A DNA stretch of 64,000 bases from contig CM019713.1 of assembly GCA_009760885.1 (NCBI GenBank), positions 23,196,427-23,260,426 on the forward strand, given 5' to 3'. The DNA comes from Achatina immaculata (Eukaryota; Mollusca; Gastropoda; Stylommatophora; Achatinidae). Positions within the stretch are counted from its first letter, which is position 1, and the number at the start of each line of letters is the position of its first letter. Positions 49,317-58,959 of the stretch are shown here, piece by piece. Made by a program: the position numbers and the translations under genes. The notes beneath the pieces are model-generated. The model worked only from the letters and a program-made list of their open reading frames with translations. It was not told the origin of the DNA and did no database searches.

Positions 49317-50235
49317 ATCATGAAAAAAAAAGTTGTTTATATACACTAAGGTAAAGGTAATCCTGTCATTCCTTAGAGGCACATAGGGATATGGTGTTAG
49401 TGCCCATATTTTCCTTGACCTGTCAGCACACTAGAGGGTGATATGGTCAGTATCACGCCTGGCCACCTTTCCTTCCCTAACTTCAGAAGAATTCAGGTAC
49501 CCATTTCTACAGCTGGATGAAACTCTCATGAAAACTGTGAAAGCTTGTGTACTAGAGGTGGATAGGAGGAGAGGAGGCAATGTAATGGTTTGGCGAGGAA
49601 TTTCCTATGCTGGCCAAACAAACCTAGTCTTCATCAATGGCAATCTTACAGGTTTATGATATAGGGATGAAATCATTACACGCCATGAAATGCCTTTTCT
49701 GGATGCTAATGGACAAGGCATGATACTGCAGCAGGATAACACTCGTCCACATGTCGCACATGTGATCAGGGACCACTTTCAACAGCATCAGATTACTGTC
49801 TTGCCATGGCCCAAAGCTTCACTGGACCTGTCACCTATCAAGCACATCTGGGATAACTGGAACGCAGGTTGCGAAGACAACACAATCATCCTAGAAACCG
49901 CCAAGAATTAGCCCAAGCATTGAAAGAATTGAATAATATGCCTCAACAATTGATACGTGTCATTGGTTCGATGAGAAGGTGGTGTCAAGCAGTGATAACT
50001 GCCCAAGGAGGACACATAAGATATTGAAACCCTGATTTTCTTTTCTCGGGGTGATGAGCCACATTAGGTGAGTTTTTTAAAACTTTTTTGTGACATGTGA
50101 CTGGCCTAAAAGTTATCATTTTATCTGTTATTGGATAGTCAAACATAATGTGTGTCAAATTTTATTTCAGTCATCACCTGATCACGTTCATGGTGCTTTT
50201 CAGAGCATTGTACACTTACTTTTTTTCCATGAGTA
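49317..50235 (+). mobile_element. Tc1/mariner element remnant
   Basis: Transposase pieces in order: GGNVMVWRGISYAGQTNLVF at 49573, MPFLDANGQGMILQQDNTRP + HVAHVIRDHFQ at 49690, LPWPKASLDLSPIKHIWD (second and third acidic catalytic positions in QQDN and SPIKHIWD), and VIGSMRRWCQAVITAQGG to TGA at ~50027. Frame breaks near 49657 and 49880. Possible inverted ends: TCATGAAAAAAAAAGTTG at 49318 and ACTTACTTTTTTTCCATGA ending 50233. The N-terminal DNA-binding half is gone. Confidence 0.8.
49351..49524 (+). repeat. Dispersed repeat, copy 1
   Basis: CCTTAGAGGCACATAGGGAT + ATGGTGTTAGTGCCCATATT and TCAGTATCACGCCTGGCCAC, a sequence seen again at 50262-50329 and 51167-51290. SINE-like, but no polymerase III boxes were found. 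Confidence 0.65.
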
Positions 50236-50261
50236 TACATTTAGTTTCACATACTTAAAGT

Positions 50262-50329
50262 GAAGGTAACCCCATCATGCTTTTAAGGCACATAGGAATA
50301 TGATGTTAGTGCCCATATTTTTATACCCC
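50262..50329 (+). repeat. Dispersed repeat, copy 2 (short)
   Basis: AAGGTAACCCCATCATGCTT + TTAAGGCACATAGGAATATGATGTTAGTGCCCATATTT; same family as copy 1 and followed by a C-run. Confidence 0.65.
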
Positions 50330-50504
50330 CCCCCCCCAACAACAAAAAAAATGTGTGTGTTACTAACAAATGCTATGAGAATGGGACCCTACTGTACACA
50401 AGTTAGTCAAAAAGAAAAAAAAAATGACCATATAAAAAGGAAACATTTGCTGAAGTCCTCATTGGAGGTCATGACTGCCTAAAACAAAACAGTCTTATAC
50501 TTAC

Positions 50505-50581
50505 TGTCCACTAATATAACTGCTGTCATTGGAAGACAGGGAGTCTGACATGGAACCTTCTCGACGATGCCGATAGATACC
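50505..50581 (-). CDS. MAP3K2/3: MAP3K2/3 exon (Ser-rich linker)
   Basis: Begins after CACGTGTAG (50582) and ends GGACA before GTAAGT; phase 0 in, phase 2 out. Encodes GIYRHRREGSMSDSLSSNDS + SYISG. RxGSMSD resembles the phospho-Ser region of MEKK2/3. Confidence 0.85.
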
Positions 50582-51166
50582 CTACACGTGAAATAAGAAG
50601 TAGCTTTAGTTACAAAAATGCAGCCAAAACTCCACAACATAAGTTATATATAAAATAGCTCAACAATATTACAGTATATTTTTCAGTCAGGGACTTTGGT
50701 TTTAGAAAAATGAAGATATACACACTGACAGCTAAAGATTAAATGGCTAAAGATTAAATTGCAGATGATGATGGGATGAGAGAGGTTTTTTTTTGCAATA
50801 ATATCTGCACTGGAATGTCAATAGAAGTTTTAACAGTAAAAAACGTACTGTTAATTATTATATTTTCTGTACATCACAAATTAAGCAAAGTGTATTTCAT
50901 TCCTTCCTAATCATTTCCTCTAGTTTCATTTTGTATGAAAGTATACATTACTATCTGACTGAAAAGTACAGCAGTCTAACAGTGGACAGATTTGCTGAAA
51001 AGTTCTTGATCTTACAAGTTTTCTTTCATTTACTCATATTCACTCACTCTGTCTCACTCACTCGTGGGACCTCACATATATACATACGCACACCATTAAC
51101 ATGAAAAAGAAATGACTGTACTTATTTTCCTTCTCCCAGTCTCTCACTGCAGTTAAAAAAAAAAAA

Positions 51167-51290
51167 GGTAAAATCTTTGTTTCCCATGCCATTAAGGCAT
51201 ATTGGGAGATAAGGTGTTAGGCCCATATTTCCAAGACCTTTGGCACATGAAAGTGTCAAGTGGTCAATGTCACATCTATTCTTATTGTAG
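51167..51290 (+). repeat. Dispersed repeat, copy 3
   Basis: GCCATTAAGGCATATTGGGA + GATAAGGTGTTAGGCCCATATTTCCAAGACCTTTGGCACATGA.. GTGGTCAATGTCAC; same family as at 49351 and 50262. Confidence 0.65.
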
Positions 51291-51834
51291 TATGATCTGT
51301 AAATGAAATTTCACTCTGTTTATCATACTAAATTTCACTGGACTCACTGCTAAATCCTGCACATTAAAATGTTCTGCTCCCAAATCTGACATGATGTGAC
51401 AAAGAACTGTTAGATTTCCAAAACTCAAATCGAGGTGGCCAGTCAAGATAAGATATATATGAGTTGCTTCCATAAATTTACCAACACAGTTTAAATCGCA
51501 TGACCCAGAACAGTTCACATTTTTGTTAGAACAAAAAATCTCCACAAAATAAAATAAATGAATAAATCAGCAAACTAATATCTGTTTCACAATCTGATTT
51601 TCACACACGTGACAGCCGGGAACAAATCACGTTGTCAAACTTGAACTTATATATGTCTTTTCAATGCACTAACACAGCACAAAAACAAGCTTATTAACAC
51701 ACACAGAGAACTAGTCAGGCAGGGAACAGCCAGTCTCTGAGTAGATCTTCACAACTCAGGACTGTCCAGCTGGCTACACCTGCTACCTCATGTGTGTCAC
51801 AGCACCAGGTCTTTCCTTTCTATAAATATCTACT

Positions 51835-51872
51835 AAGTAAGTGTTTATGTCCTCTTAGGTGCCATATTGTAG
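51835..51872 (+). repeat. Single copy of the 39-bp array unit
   Basis: AAGTAAGTGTTTATGTCCTC + TTAGGTGCCATATTGTAG is nearly identical to the units of the array at 62213-62508, 10.4 kb away, but occurs here once. Confidence 0.85.
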
Positions 51873-52640
51873 TTGGGTGTCATGCTTTTTATATGTGTCT
51901 CAACCCTTCATATTTTCCACTGGCTCAGCTTGTAACTTTCTATCACGCTGCTCTCCACGATTCTCTCTCAGCCTTCATCAGGCCCACTTCCCATCTCTTC
52001 TTCCTACAGTTTTGTGACACACGTCTGAGAGACAGAACAAAGCAACTAATCTATACACAAGTCTGCTCCATCTCATCCTTGTATGGGTGCTCCTTGACTT
52101 ACGAGGATGGGATTACCCATCATATGCCATAAATGTCATTTAAAACACCTAACCTATCCAACATCAGTTTAGCCTAACCTACCTTAAACGTGCTCAGAAC
52201 ACTTACATTATTTGTGAACTAGACTGAAAGTGTAAAGTTCTCCATACAAATATGTTTATATGTTCGTCTTGCAATTATTTCTTTCTTGCCGTAACTCATC
52301 ATGCCAAAATTCTAGCAGCATGAATAAATATTTAGAAAACAATGGTTAGAAGACAAAACATTTTTGTGAAACTGATTATGTCGCTTGCCAAGATGGCACC
52401 AAGTTGAGAGTGAGTATTGTACAGCATATTGTCAGCCTGGGAAAAAATCAAAATCTGAAGTAAGTTTTCTGCTTAATATGTATGTATCACTTTCACACCA
52501 TATTAAAGTTGAAATATTGTAAGCTGAACCATCATAAGTCAAGGCACATCTGTTCAGCAAAATGGAGACAGAATTAACATTTACAATAAGAATAATAAGA
52601 AGCAGTAGAGTGAGCGGACAGTAAGCACGCTGTAACTCAC

Positions 52641-52769
52641 CACATCATTAAACTGACTAGGTTCTGGTATAAACTGTCCCTCTCCATCTACAGGAGTGTA
52701 CGAGTTGGTCCGCAGGTATGAATATTTGAAAGGAAGAGAGCCTGGTGGGGGACTTGGTGAATGTCGCAC
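52641..52769 (-). CDS. MAP3K2/3: MAP3K2/3 exon (first seen; PPPG linker)
   Basis: 129 bp, phase 0 both ends; ATCCTCAG acceptor at 52770 and GATGTG before GTGAGT. Encodes VRHSPSPPPGSLPFKYSYLR and TNSYTPVDGEGQFIPEP, matching the SPPPG...EGEFIPE segment of MEKK2. Upstream exons with the PB1 domain were not found. Confidence 0.92.
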
Positions 52770-53317
52770 CTGAGGATGAACAAAACTACACACTGTATGT
52801 GGCACCATAAAAAATACAGCAAGTTAGAGATGAAAAACTACATATTTTTTTAAAATTAATGTCTTCTTCTAAGTTTCAAGTCAGAAAATATCATAAAGTT
52901 GTAAGAAACCACACGTGTGAAGACTGTTTTTTTTAAATAAATGCTAACCAAAAAAAAAAAAAAAACTGACAAAAACATGGAACTTATTTCCCAAAAACTA
53001 AAATGATGAGAACTAAAAAAGTATCGTAACATCAGTTCCCATAACCTGGCTTCCTGTGAGCTGGGGGTCTTCATATGAATAGTTTCCCCTATCTTTTCTA
53101 GCCCTTACTTTTTTCTTGGCTTTTTCTGCTCCTCTTTTTTCAAGATACTGGATACCACAACTTTCCTTAATTCCTGATATCTACCTGGAAGTGTACTTCT
53201 AACAATGCTCCACCACCACTGATAATTCACTGATCTCTTTCTGTTGGTCAAGCTATACATGTGAAAACAAAATATAGTTTTGACCAACATTTGCTCACAG
53301 ACCATTATAGTAGTTAT
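52770..53317. other. MAP3K intron, left end
   Basis: A/T-rich, with A-runs near 52950. No exon recognised. Confidence 0.45.
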
Positions 53318-54200
53318 AATTTTGCTAGATAATAACAGTCTAAGCTAGATAATAAGTCTAAGCTAGATAATAACAGTCTAAGCTAGATAATAACAGTCTA
53401 AGGTAGACAATAACAGTCTAAGCTAGACAATAACAGCCTAAGCTAGACAATAACAGTCTGAGATAGATAATAACAGTCTGAGCTGGATAATAACAGTCTG
53501 AACTAGATAATAACAGTCTAAGCTAGATAATAAGTCTAAGCTAGATAATAACAGTCTAAGCTAGATAATAAGTCTAAGCTAGATAATAACAGTCTAAGCT
53601 AGATAATAAGTCTAAGCTAGATAATAACAGTCTAAGCTAGATAATAAGTCTAAGCTAGATAATAACAGTCTAAGCTAGATAATAAGTCTAAGCTAGATAA
53701 TAACAGTCTAAGCTAGATAATAAGTCTAAGCTAGACAATAACAGTCTGAGATAGATAATAAGTCTAAGCTAGATAATAAGTCTAAGCTAGATAATAACAG
53801 TCTGAGCTAGATAATAAGTCTAAGCTAGATAATAAGTCTAAGCTAGATAATAACAGTCTGAGCTGGATAATAACAGTCTAAGCTAGATAATAACAGTCTA
53901 AGCTAGATAATAACAGTCTAAGCTAGATAATAAGTCTAAGCTAGACAATAACAGTCTAAGCTAGATAATAAGTCTAAGCTAGACAATAACAGTCTAAGCT
54001 AGATAATAAGTCTAAGCTAGACAATAACAATCTAAGCTAGATAATAAGTCTAAGCTAGATAATAACAATCTAAGCTAGATAATAAGTCTAAGCTAGACAA
54101 TAACAGTCTAAGCTAGACAATAACAGTCTGAGATAGATAATAACAGTCTGAGCTGGATAATAACAGTCTGAGCTAGATAATAACAGTTTGAACTAGATAA
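53318..54200. repeat. 20/17-18 bp mixed minisatellite (~46 copies)
   Basis: Two unit forms alternate: TAAGCTAGATAATAACAGTC (20) and TAAGCTAGATAATAAGTC (18). In 53520-53740 they alternate almost strictly, making a ~38-bp dimer. Right and left edges carry GAGCTGG and GAGATAG variants. Confidence 0.96.
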
Positions 54201-54670
54201 TAATAGCAATAACAGTCTCAGTAAGAACAATAATCTTGACTGTTCCCTTGTACAGAACACTGCCTCCAAAGTGTATGTGTGTATCTGTGTGTTTTTAATA
54301 CACCAATAATACACCAATATCTAGCATCTATCATTATAAATAAGCACTTCCTTCAGCGATCACAAGCACTTCTCTACTTCCTGTCTGACATATTTTCATG
54401 TTTTTTTTTTCTTTCAAACAAAACTCATTTCACATTCTCCCTTCCTTTCCTTACAAAGTTTTAAATGACAGTTTTAAAAAAATTAAATGAGATCTGAAAA
54501 GCATGATAGGAAAAAATAAAGAGGCAAGAAAACATCTTCACATGAAATGAGATAAGCGATGAAAGATCAATAAGATACAGAAATGTGGAGATGAATCAAG
54601 AGATGCTGACAGAGATATGATGTATCAACATTACCAGTGATCTTCAATCTTCATTCAATGCCCTCTAAAG

Positions 54671-54893
54671 CTGTGGTTCTCAGCCTGGGGTATAATGGTT
54701 GGCTTGTTTTAAAAAGAAAATCTCAGCATTATCTCGCTTATTTTTAATGAGGGATCCAGTTTTGTTCTCAGGGCCAGAAAGGGGTCCCCTGTTGTTTGCT
54801 GGCTGGAAAGAGGTCCACAGATGTCCTCAAGCAAGAAAGGGGTCCACATTAAAACAAAACAACAAAAAAAAAAAAAGAGAAGAAGAACCACTG
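54671..54893. mobile_element. Non-autonomous hAT element (223 bp) with 8-bp TSD
   Basis: Ends CTGTGGTTCTCAGCCTGGGG (54671) and GAAGAACCACTG (to 54893), the typical hAT CAGTGGTTCT type inverted end. Flanked by a perfect CTCTAAAG duplication at 54663-54670 and 54894-54901. The interior has an A-rich run and no coding capacity. Confidence 0.9.
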
Positions 54894-55168
54894 CTCTAAA
54901 GTCTTCTGTCCTTCATATTATGTATTTTTCACTTCTGTATTTGTTTGATATTCTCTCTTCTCCTTTGTTTTTCAGATTTCCTGTGCATTTCTTAAACTTC
55001 TCTGTAGAAAGCACATTTTCTCTCACATTGTACTGTAACACAACCTCAGATAAGCTCAACTTTATAGTCTGAGTGTTAGTCAAAAGATGTCAGATCTGAT
55101 AGCTGATGTGGTGACAAGTCAGGGTCAAGCTTATGATGCTGTCATGAGGAAATAAAGATCAAAGAAAT

Positions 55169-55180
55169 GATAGAAAACTG
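55169..55180. repeat. Left target-site duplication of rRNA-leader retroposon
   Basis: GATAGAAAACTG, repeated exactly at 56737-56748. Confidence 0.9.
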
Positions 55181-55667
55181 GTCAGCCGCGCAGAGCTGCG
55201 CCGACCTGCACAGCGCGGGCGGTTGCTGTTGCGCAGGCCGACCGTTCTTTTGGCGAAAAAGCGCTCTCGAGTTCCGTGCGTGGGGAGACAGGCTTTCGCT
55301 CCCTTCCCGGACGGCGAGAGTTAAGGTGTTTCGATGCAGAAGCGAGTGGTTTGTCCGTCGAGCGAAGCATGTAAACGGCTAGCCAGCCAGGTTCGTGATA
55401 ACGATGTAGTACGGTTTTGTCGACCGATGGTCTCGAAATTGGCCCATCTCTCGCAAAGAGTATCGGGTCTGCAGTATGTAACGTGTGTTGTTTGTGGGTG
55501 GCCAGGCTTTCTTTTCCGCTCGTTAGAGCAGAGAGAGCCGCCCCCGCCGGTTAAAGGAAATGAAACGCCGCCGGGGTCGAAAGGGATCCGCTCTGAGCAG
55601 AGCGCTGTCTCCATTGCCCCGCGTCGGTCTGTCGGCAGATATCCGACAAAGGTTCGGTGAAGAAAGC
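55181..55667 (+). other. Putative 5' ETS of pre-rRNA (captured)
   Basis: CpG- and GC-rich, immediately upstream of the 18S start with no gap, as in an rDNA unit. Begins with hairpin-forming GCGCAGAGCTGCGC. ETS sequence is not conserved between genera, so this call rests on position. Frames up to 108 codons on both strands are fortuitous. Confidence 0.65.
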
Positions 55668-55786
55668 TATCTGGTTGATCCTGCCAGTAGTCATATGCTT
55701 GTCTCAAAGATTAAGCCATGCATGTCTAAGTTCACACTGTCTCACGGTGAAACCGCGAATGGCTCATTAAATCAGTCGAGGTTCCT
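55668..55786 (+). rRNA. 18S rRNA 5' fragment (nt ~1-119), pseudogene
   Basis: TATCTGGTTGATCCTGCCAG is the universal 18S start, continuing through TCATATGCTTGTCTCAAAGA, AAGCCATGCATGTCTAAG and GGCTCATTAAATCAGTCGAG to GGTTCCT, after which identity stops. The TTCACACTGTCTCACGGTGA spelling fits gastropod 18S. It is only ~6% of an 18S gene and not functional rRNA. Confidence 0.95.
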
Positions 55787-55818
55787 CCAGTAGTATCGCT
55801 ACGAGAGCTATACCACGG

Positions 55819-56128
55819 CACCTCTGCTCTAGAGGCCGCCTACGTCCGAAATACACCTACACTGGTGAAATATGCCTAAACCGGCACACACCAGGGGTGG
55901 AACTCGATGGCTAGACATGTCATGCCACCTCCGCTCTAGAGGTCGGTAACGCCTGATAAACACCCATACTGGTGAATTTTGCCTAAACCGGCTCATACCA
56001 GGGGTGAATCTTGAAGGCTATGAATGTCACAGTACCTCTGCCCTAGAGGTCGGTCCCGTCCCAAACATGCCCATACTGGGAAATGCCTAAACCGGCTCAA
56101 CCCAGGGGTAGAAGTCACTAGTGGCGAG
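55819..56128 (+). repeat. Structured repeat A, 3 x 107 bp
   Basis: Copies start at 55819, 55926 and 56033. Each has CCTCYGCYCTAGAGG (hairpin), a stem CTGG(T/G).../...(A/C)CCAG around an inner GCC-TAAACC-GGC hairpin, then GGGGTRGAA. The fifth pair is U-A in copies 1-2 and G-C in copy 3, a compensatory change (55862-67 with 55889-94; 55969-74 with 55996-56001; 56076-80 with 56101-05). Confidence 0.85.
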
Positions 56129-56240
56129 GATTCGTCCTCCTGGACAAAAGCTCCATCCTGGTCACAACTAGGAAGGGTAGCGGCCACGACCGCAAAATGC
56201 TGAAGTCGGAGACACTGGACCAGGGAAGTCTAGATAGGCA

Positions 56241-56500
56241 ACCACCTCTCACCCGGCGTGGATGTCTGCGTATCCTAATCACGCTGAGGTTTTCCGGTGA
56301 GAAAGTCCAACCCTGGACTGGATGGGCAACCACCTCTCACCCGGCGGTGATACACGGGTATCTCATAACACGTCGAGGTTTTCCGGTGAGAAAGTCCAAC
56401 TCTGGCCTGGGTGGGCTAACGCCTCTCACCCAGCGGGGATGCACTGATATTCCAAACACGTCGAGGTCTTCCGGTGAGAAAGTCCAACCCTAGACCAAAC
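56241..56500 (+). repeat. Structured repeat B, 3 x 88-90 bp
   Basis: Copies start at 56241, 56329 and 56419. Each has CCTCTCACC(C)GGCG near its start and TTCCGGTGAGAAAGTCCAAC near its end. CTCACC pairs with GGTGAG to close a ~45-nt loop, with an inner GAT...ATC stem in which G·U/U·G pairs in copy 1 become A-U/C-G in copy 2. Confidence 0.8.
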
Positions 56501-56736
56501 TGGTGCAATGAAAACCACGGTGTCACGCAATCCCGCTTCCGAGACCCACCAAGAATACAGGCTAAAGCACTGTGATACTCTGAACCCCTTGTGGTCCTTC
56601 GTGGAACTCATGTGGTCTATTTTGGACCACACAGGGGACCACCGGACCTAACGAGGACCACATGTGTGAATTCAGTAGGTTCACAGTGCGGTTTTTGGTG
56701 GTAGAAGTGAACGAAGAAGAAGAAGAAGAAGAAGAA

Positions 56737-56748
56737 GATAGAAAACTG
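56737..56748. repeat. Right target-site duplication of rRNA-leader retroposon
   Basis: GATAGAAAACTG directly after the (GAA)n tail. One or two bases of the boundary are ambiguous because the tail also ends GA. Confidence 0.9.
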
Positions 56749-58558
56749 CACTGACCCTACACACAAAAGTAAGATTCTATGGGTACTCAAGACCTACTAT
56801 GTGTAATTCATATTTCATCTTACAACTCTTGCTGTCACTACTCAAATATAAACCAAGAACAACAACAACAGCAACAACATCTGAGAGCTCTTCATTTACT
56901 GAGTACTTCTTTGTGCTCTTCAGTTCATGAAGCATGCCTCAAACCCCATCCTCCCTCCCTTACGAACAACTAAAAGCTGCATAGCCCTGATAACATCCTG
57001 CATGTACATCTCCAGACAATAACTGACTGACTGCTTCTGTGAAATGAAATACTGTATTCCCAAAGTGGTCAAGTGAAGACAATTTTTATTTTTACATGAT
57101 CACAAAATGGGCATTAGGCAGACCATGAAGACTTCTCTGGGCTGTCTGAATGAGCACCTTGTTCACATCAGCATTTTTCACCTTATATCTTGGAGTGAGT
57201 TTCCTGATATAGAACTTTTCTCAGTTTTAAAGGTCTGTGTAGATGTAGACAAGTCATGTATGACCAGTACTTAAGATACAATTATTACATGTGGATTATG
57301 ATTTATCCCTGATACCTGCAGTACCAACAGCTGATGTCCACAAGCTTTTATTTTTAGCGCCTGACAGAAGAATGTGGTCCAGTTTATCTCCCTGGTGTAA
57401 GCAACACATTACAATATACTACCACCCTGGGGACTCATGACCCATGGGCTCTCTTCAGAACACTAGCAGCTTAAAGAGCTAAAGTACTCATCCGATGTGT
57501 GGCGCTCTCAATGATTTCTTCATTTTCAGAGTCAGAATGTTGTCAGCGCCTGTCCAGAACAATGCACAGATTGAGCATATAGCAGCCAAGGCATGAATTA
57601 ATGTGGCCTTTCTACAGCACTGGGACAGACCAATCAACCTATCAACTGCTACACAATGCTACAATGTTTTCACTGAAACCTGAAAGCTTTGCTGACTGAT
57701 ATGTTATCTGTCTTCTTGCTTGCTTCAACTGTTCACACTGTCCTTCACAAACCACAAAACCTGTAACCCTTCAAAGTGTAGACGGTGACTATCTTGAGTA
57801 AGCAGAAGCATTAGAGACATCCGGGCACTTTCAAGATACAAATTACACTTCCAGGGCAGGTTAATGCTTGGATAAGCACACATCTGTGTGTGGGAGTCCT
57901 AGACTGGATGCCGGAGCAGAGGCGGATGACGAAAAAAAAAACGGGTCAGGTAAACACCGTTTTATAGGATGCTCAAGATTTATTGATAAATGTGTGTTTT
58001 AAGCATTCCTCCTCCATTTAAAAAAAAAGGTCACTTCCTGTTTTCTTGATCCACTCATTTTTTTAAGGAGTGGTAATGTCAGGGTCTTGTTTTAAGTAAA
58101 AAGAGTGATATAAGGTAAAAAAGAAAGAATTTATGAATGAAAGGTGCAGGTAATGAAAAGATGATAGACAAAGAGATGGCTTTTTTTAAAAATGACATCG
58201 TGGAATCCATATATTTAAATGTTCACCACTCCATTCACTAGCTGTTTCTTTTCTTTAACTACAATGTTCTGTCTCCCTTCCACCTTCGTTCTGTGTTGAT
58301 TTCATGATCAAAACCAAAGCAAACAAAAACTGATTTATTTTGGCTAAGAAGTTTTTACACCAAACACTCTCGCCACCCGCGAGGTGGTAAAATTATCTAG
58401 CAGCACCATGCTGCCTATTAAAGAAATATTTTTAAAAAACCAACTGATTTATACATATCTGAGCTTTCTCGGAACTTGACTCAGTTTTGAGTATCTCTGG
58501 GGCTTTTTTTCATGTGAATGCAGAGCTCACATTATAAGCAGGATAGTTCTTAAAAAAA
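56749..58558. other. Unassigned DNA, possibly MAP3K intron
   Basis: Contains (AAC)n at 56855-56876. I searched the - strand by eye for PB1-domain exons and saw none. No other gene recognised. Confidence 0.4.
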
Positions 58559-58805
58559 ATACTTTCAAGAACACTAGATATGGTTAAACACTTTCTAGAA
58601 CACTAGATGTGGTTAAATACTTTCTATAACACTAGATGTGGTTAAGCACTTTCAAGAACATAGATGCAGTTAAGTACTTTCAAGAACATTAGATGTAGCT
58701 GAGTACTTTCAACATTAGCTGCAGTTAAGTACTTTCAAGAACATTAGATGTAGCTGAGTACTTTCAACATTAGCTGCAGTTAAGTACTTTCAAGAACATT
58801 AGATG
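58559..58805. repeat. ~29-bp tandem repeat (~8 copies)
   Basis: Diverged copies of TTTCAAGAACATTAGATGTR + GTTAAGTAC; 58680-58805 contains a larger two-unit repeat. Confidence 0.9.
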
Positions 58806-58959
58806 CAGTTAAAGAACACTAGTTATATAACTGTACGAAAGTGATGGTGACACAAGGGAATTTCTATGAAAATCATGCTTTCATCTTTATGCATTATACC
58901 TTATGGAGCCGAGACACAAAGCACATGGGGATGAGACTTAGACTTCATGAAAGTGAGAC

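Larger units (their letters stand above)
50582..52640. other. MAP3K intron
   Basis: Contains a third copy of the dispersed repeat and a single copy (51835-51872) of the unit that forms the 62.2-kb array. No exon recognised. Confidence 0.55.
34434..52769 (-). other. MAP3K2/3: MAP3K2/MAP3K3 (MEKK2/3) kinase gene, 3' part
   Basis: Ten coding exons read leftward: 52769-52641, 50581-50505, 49005-48929, 46798-46721, 46101-45901, 45698-45550, 44691-44566, 43744-43615, 41338-41164 and 34668-34434. They total 1377 nt (458 residues plus stop), with every GT-AG join in frame. The family phosphorylates MEK5 and other MAP2Ks, acting in the cytoplasm upstream of ERK5, JNK and p38. Kinase signatures in order: GSGAFGEV (P-loop), AVKQVQ (Lys), HRDIKAAN (catalytic Asp), DFGAS and MAPEVI. 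Ser-rich exons and the PPPG...GQFIPEP segment before the kinase domain match the MEKK2/3 linker. The N-terminal PB1 domain was not found. Introns carry Tc1, hAT and LINE insertions and eight or more arrays. Confidence 0.93.
55181..56736 (+). mobile_element. Chimeric retroposon: 5' ETS + 18S 5' end + structured repeats + (GAA)n
   Basis: 1556 bp between perfect 12-bp direct repeats (GATAGAAAACTG). Parts in order: 55181-55667, GC-rich sequence directly before the 18S start, which reads as 5' external transcribed spacer; 55668-55786, 18S rRNA nucleotides ~1-119; 55787-55818, linker; 55819-56128, three 107-bp structured units; 56129-56240, unique; 56241-~56500, three 88-90 bp units; 56501-56700, region with hairpins at 56611-56631 and 56665-56685; then (GAA)n at 56713-56736. 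The target duplication and the 3' simple-repeat tail are those of target-primed reverse transcription. It carries no RT and no convincing ORF, so it must use another element's machinery. It is much more GC-rich than its surroundings and sits antisense, probably within a MAP3K intron. I know of no described family with this build. Confidence 0.85.

Noticed and set aside
55321..55707. Overlapping 108-128 codon frames on both strands
   Set aside because: They lie in the ETS/18S part of the retroposon; GC-rich DNA yields chance frames.
55668..55786. Functional 18S rRNA gene
   Set aside because: Only the first ~119 nt are present, followed by unrelated sequence and bounded by a target-site duplication.
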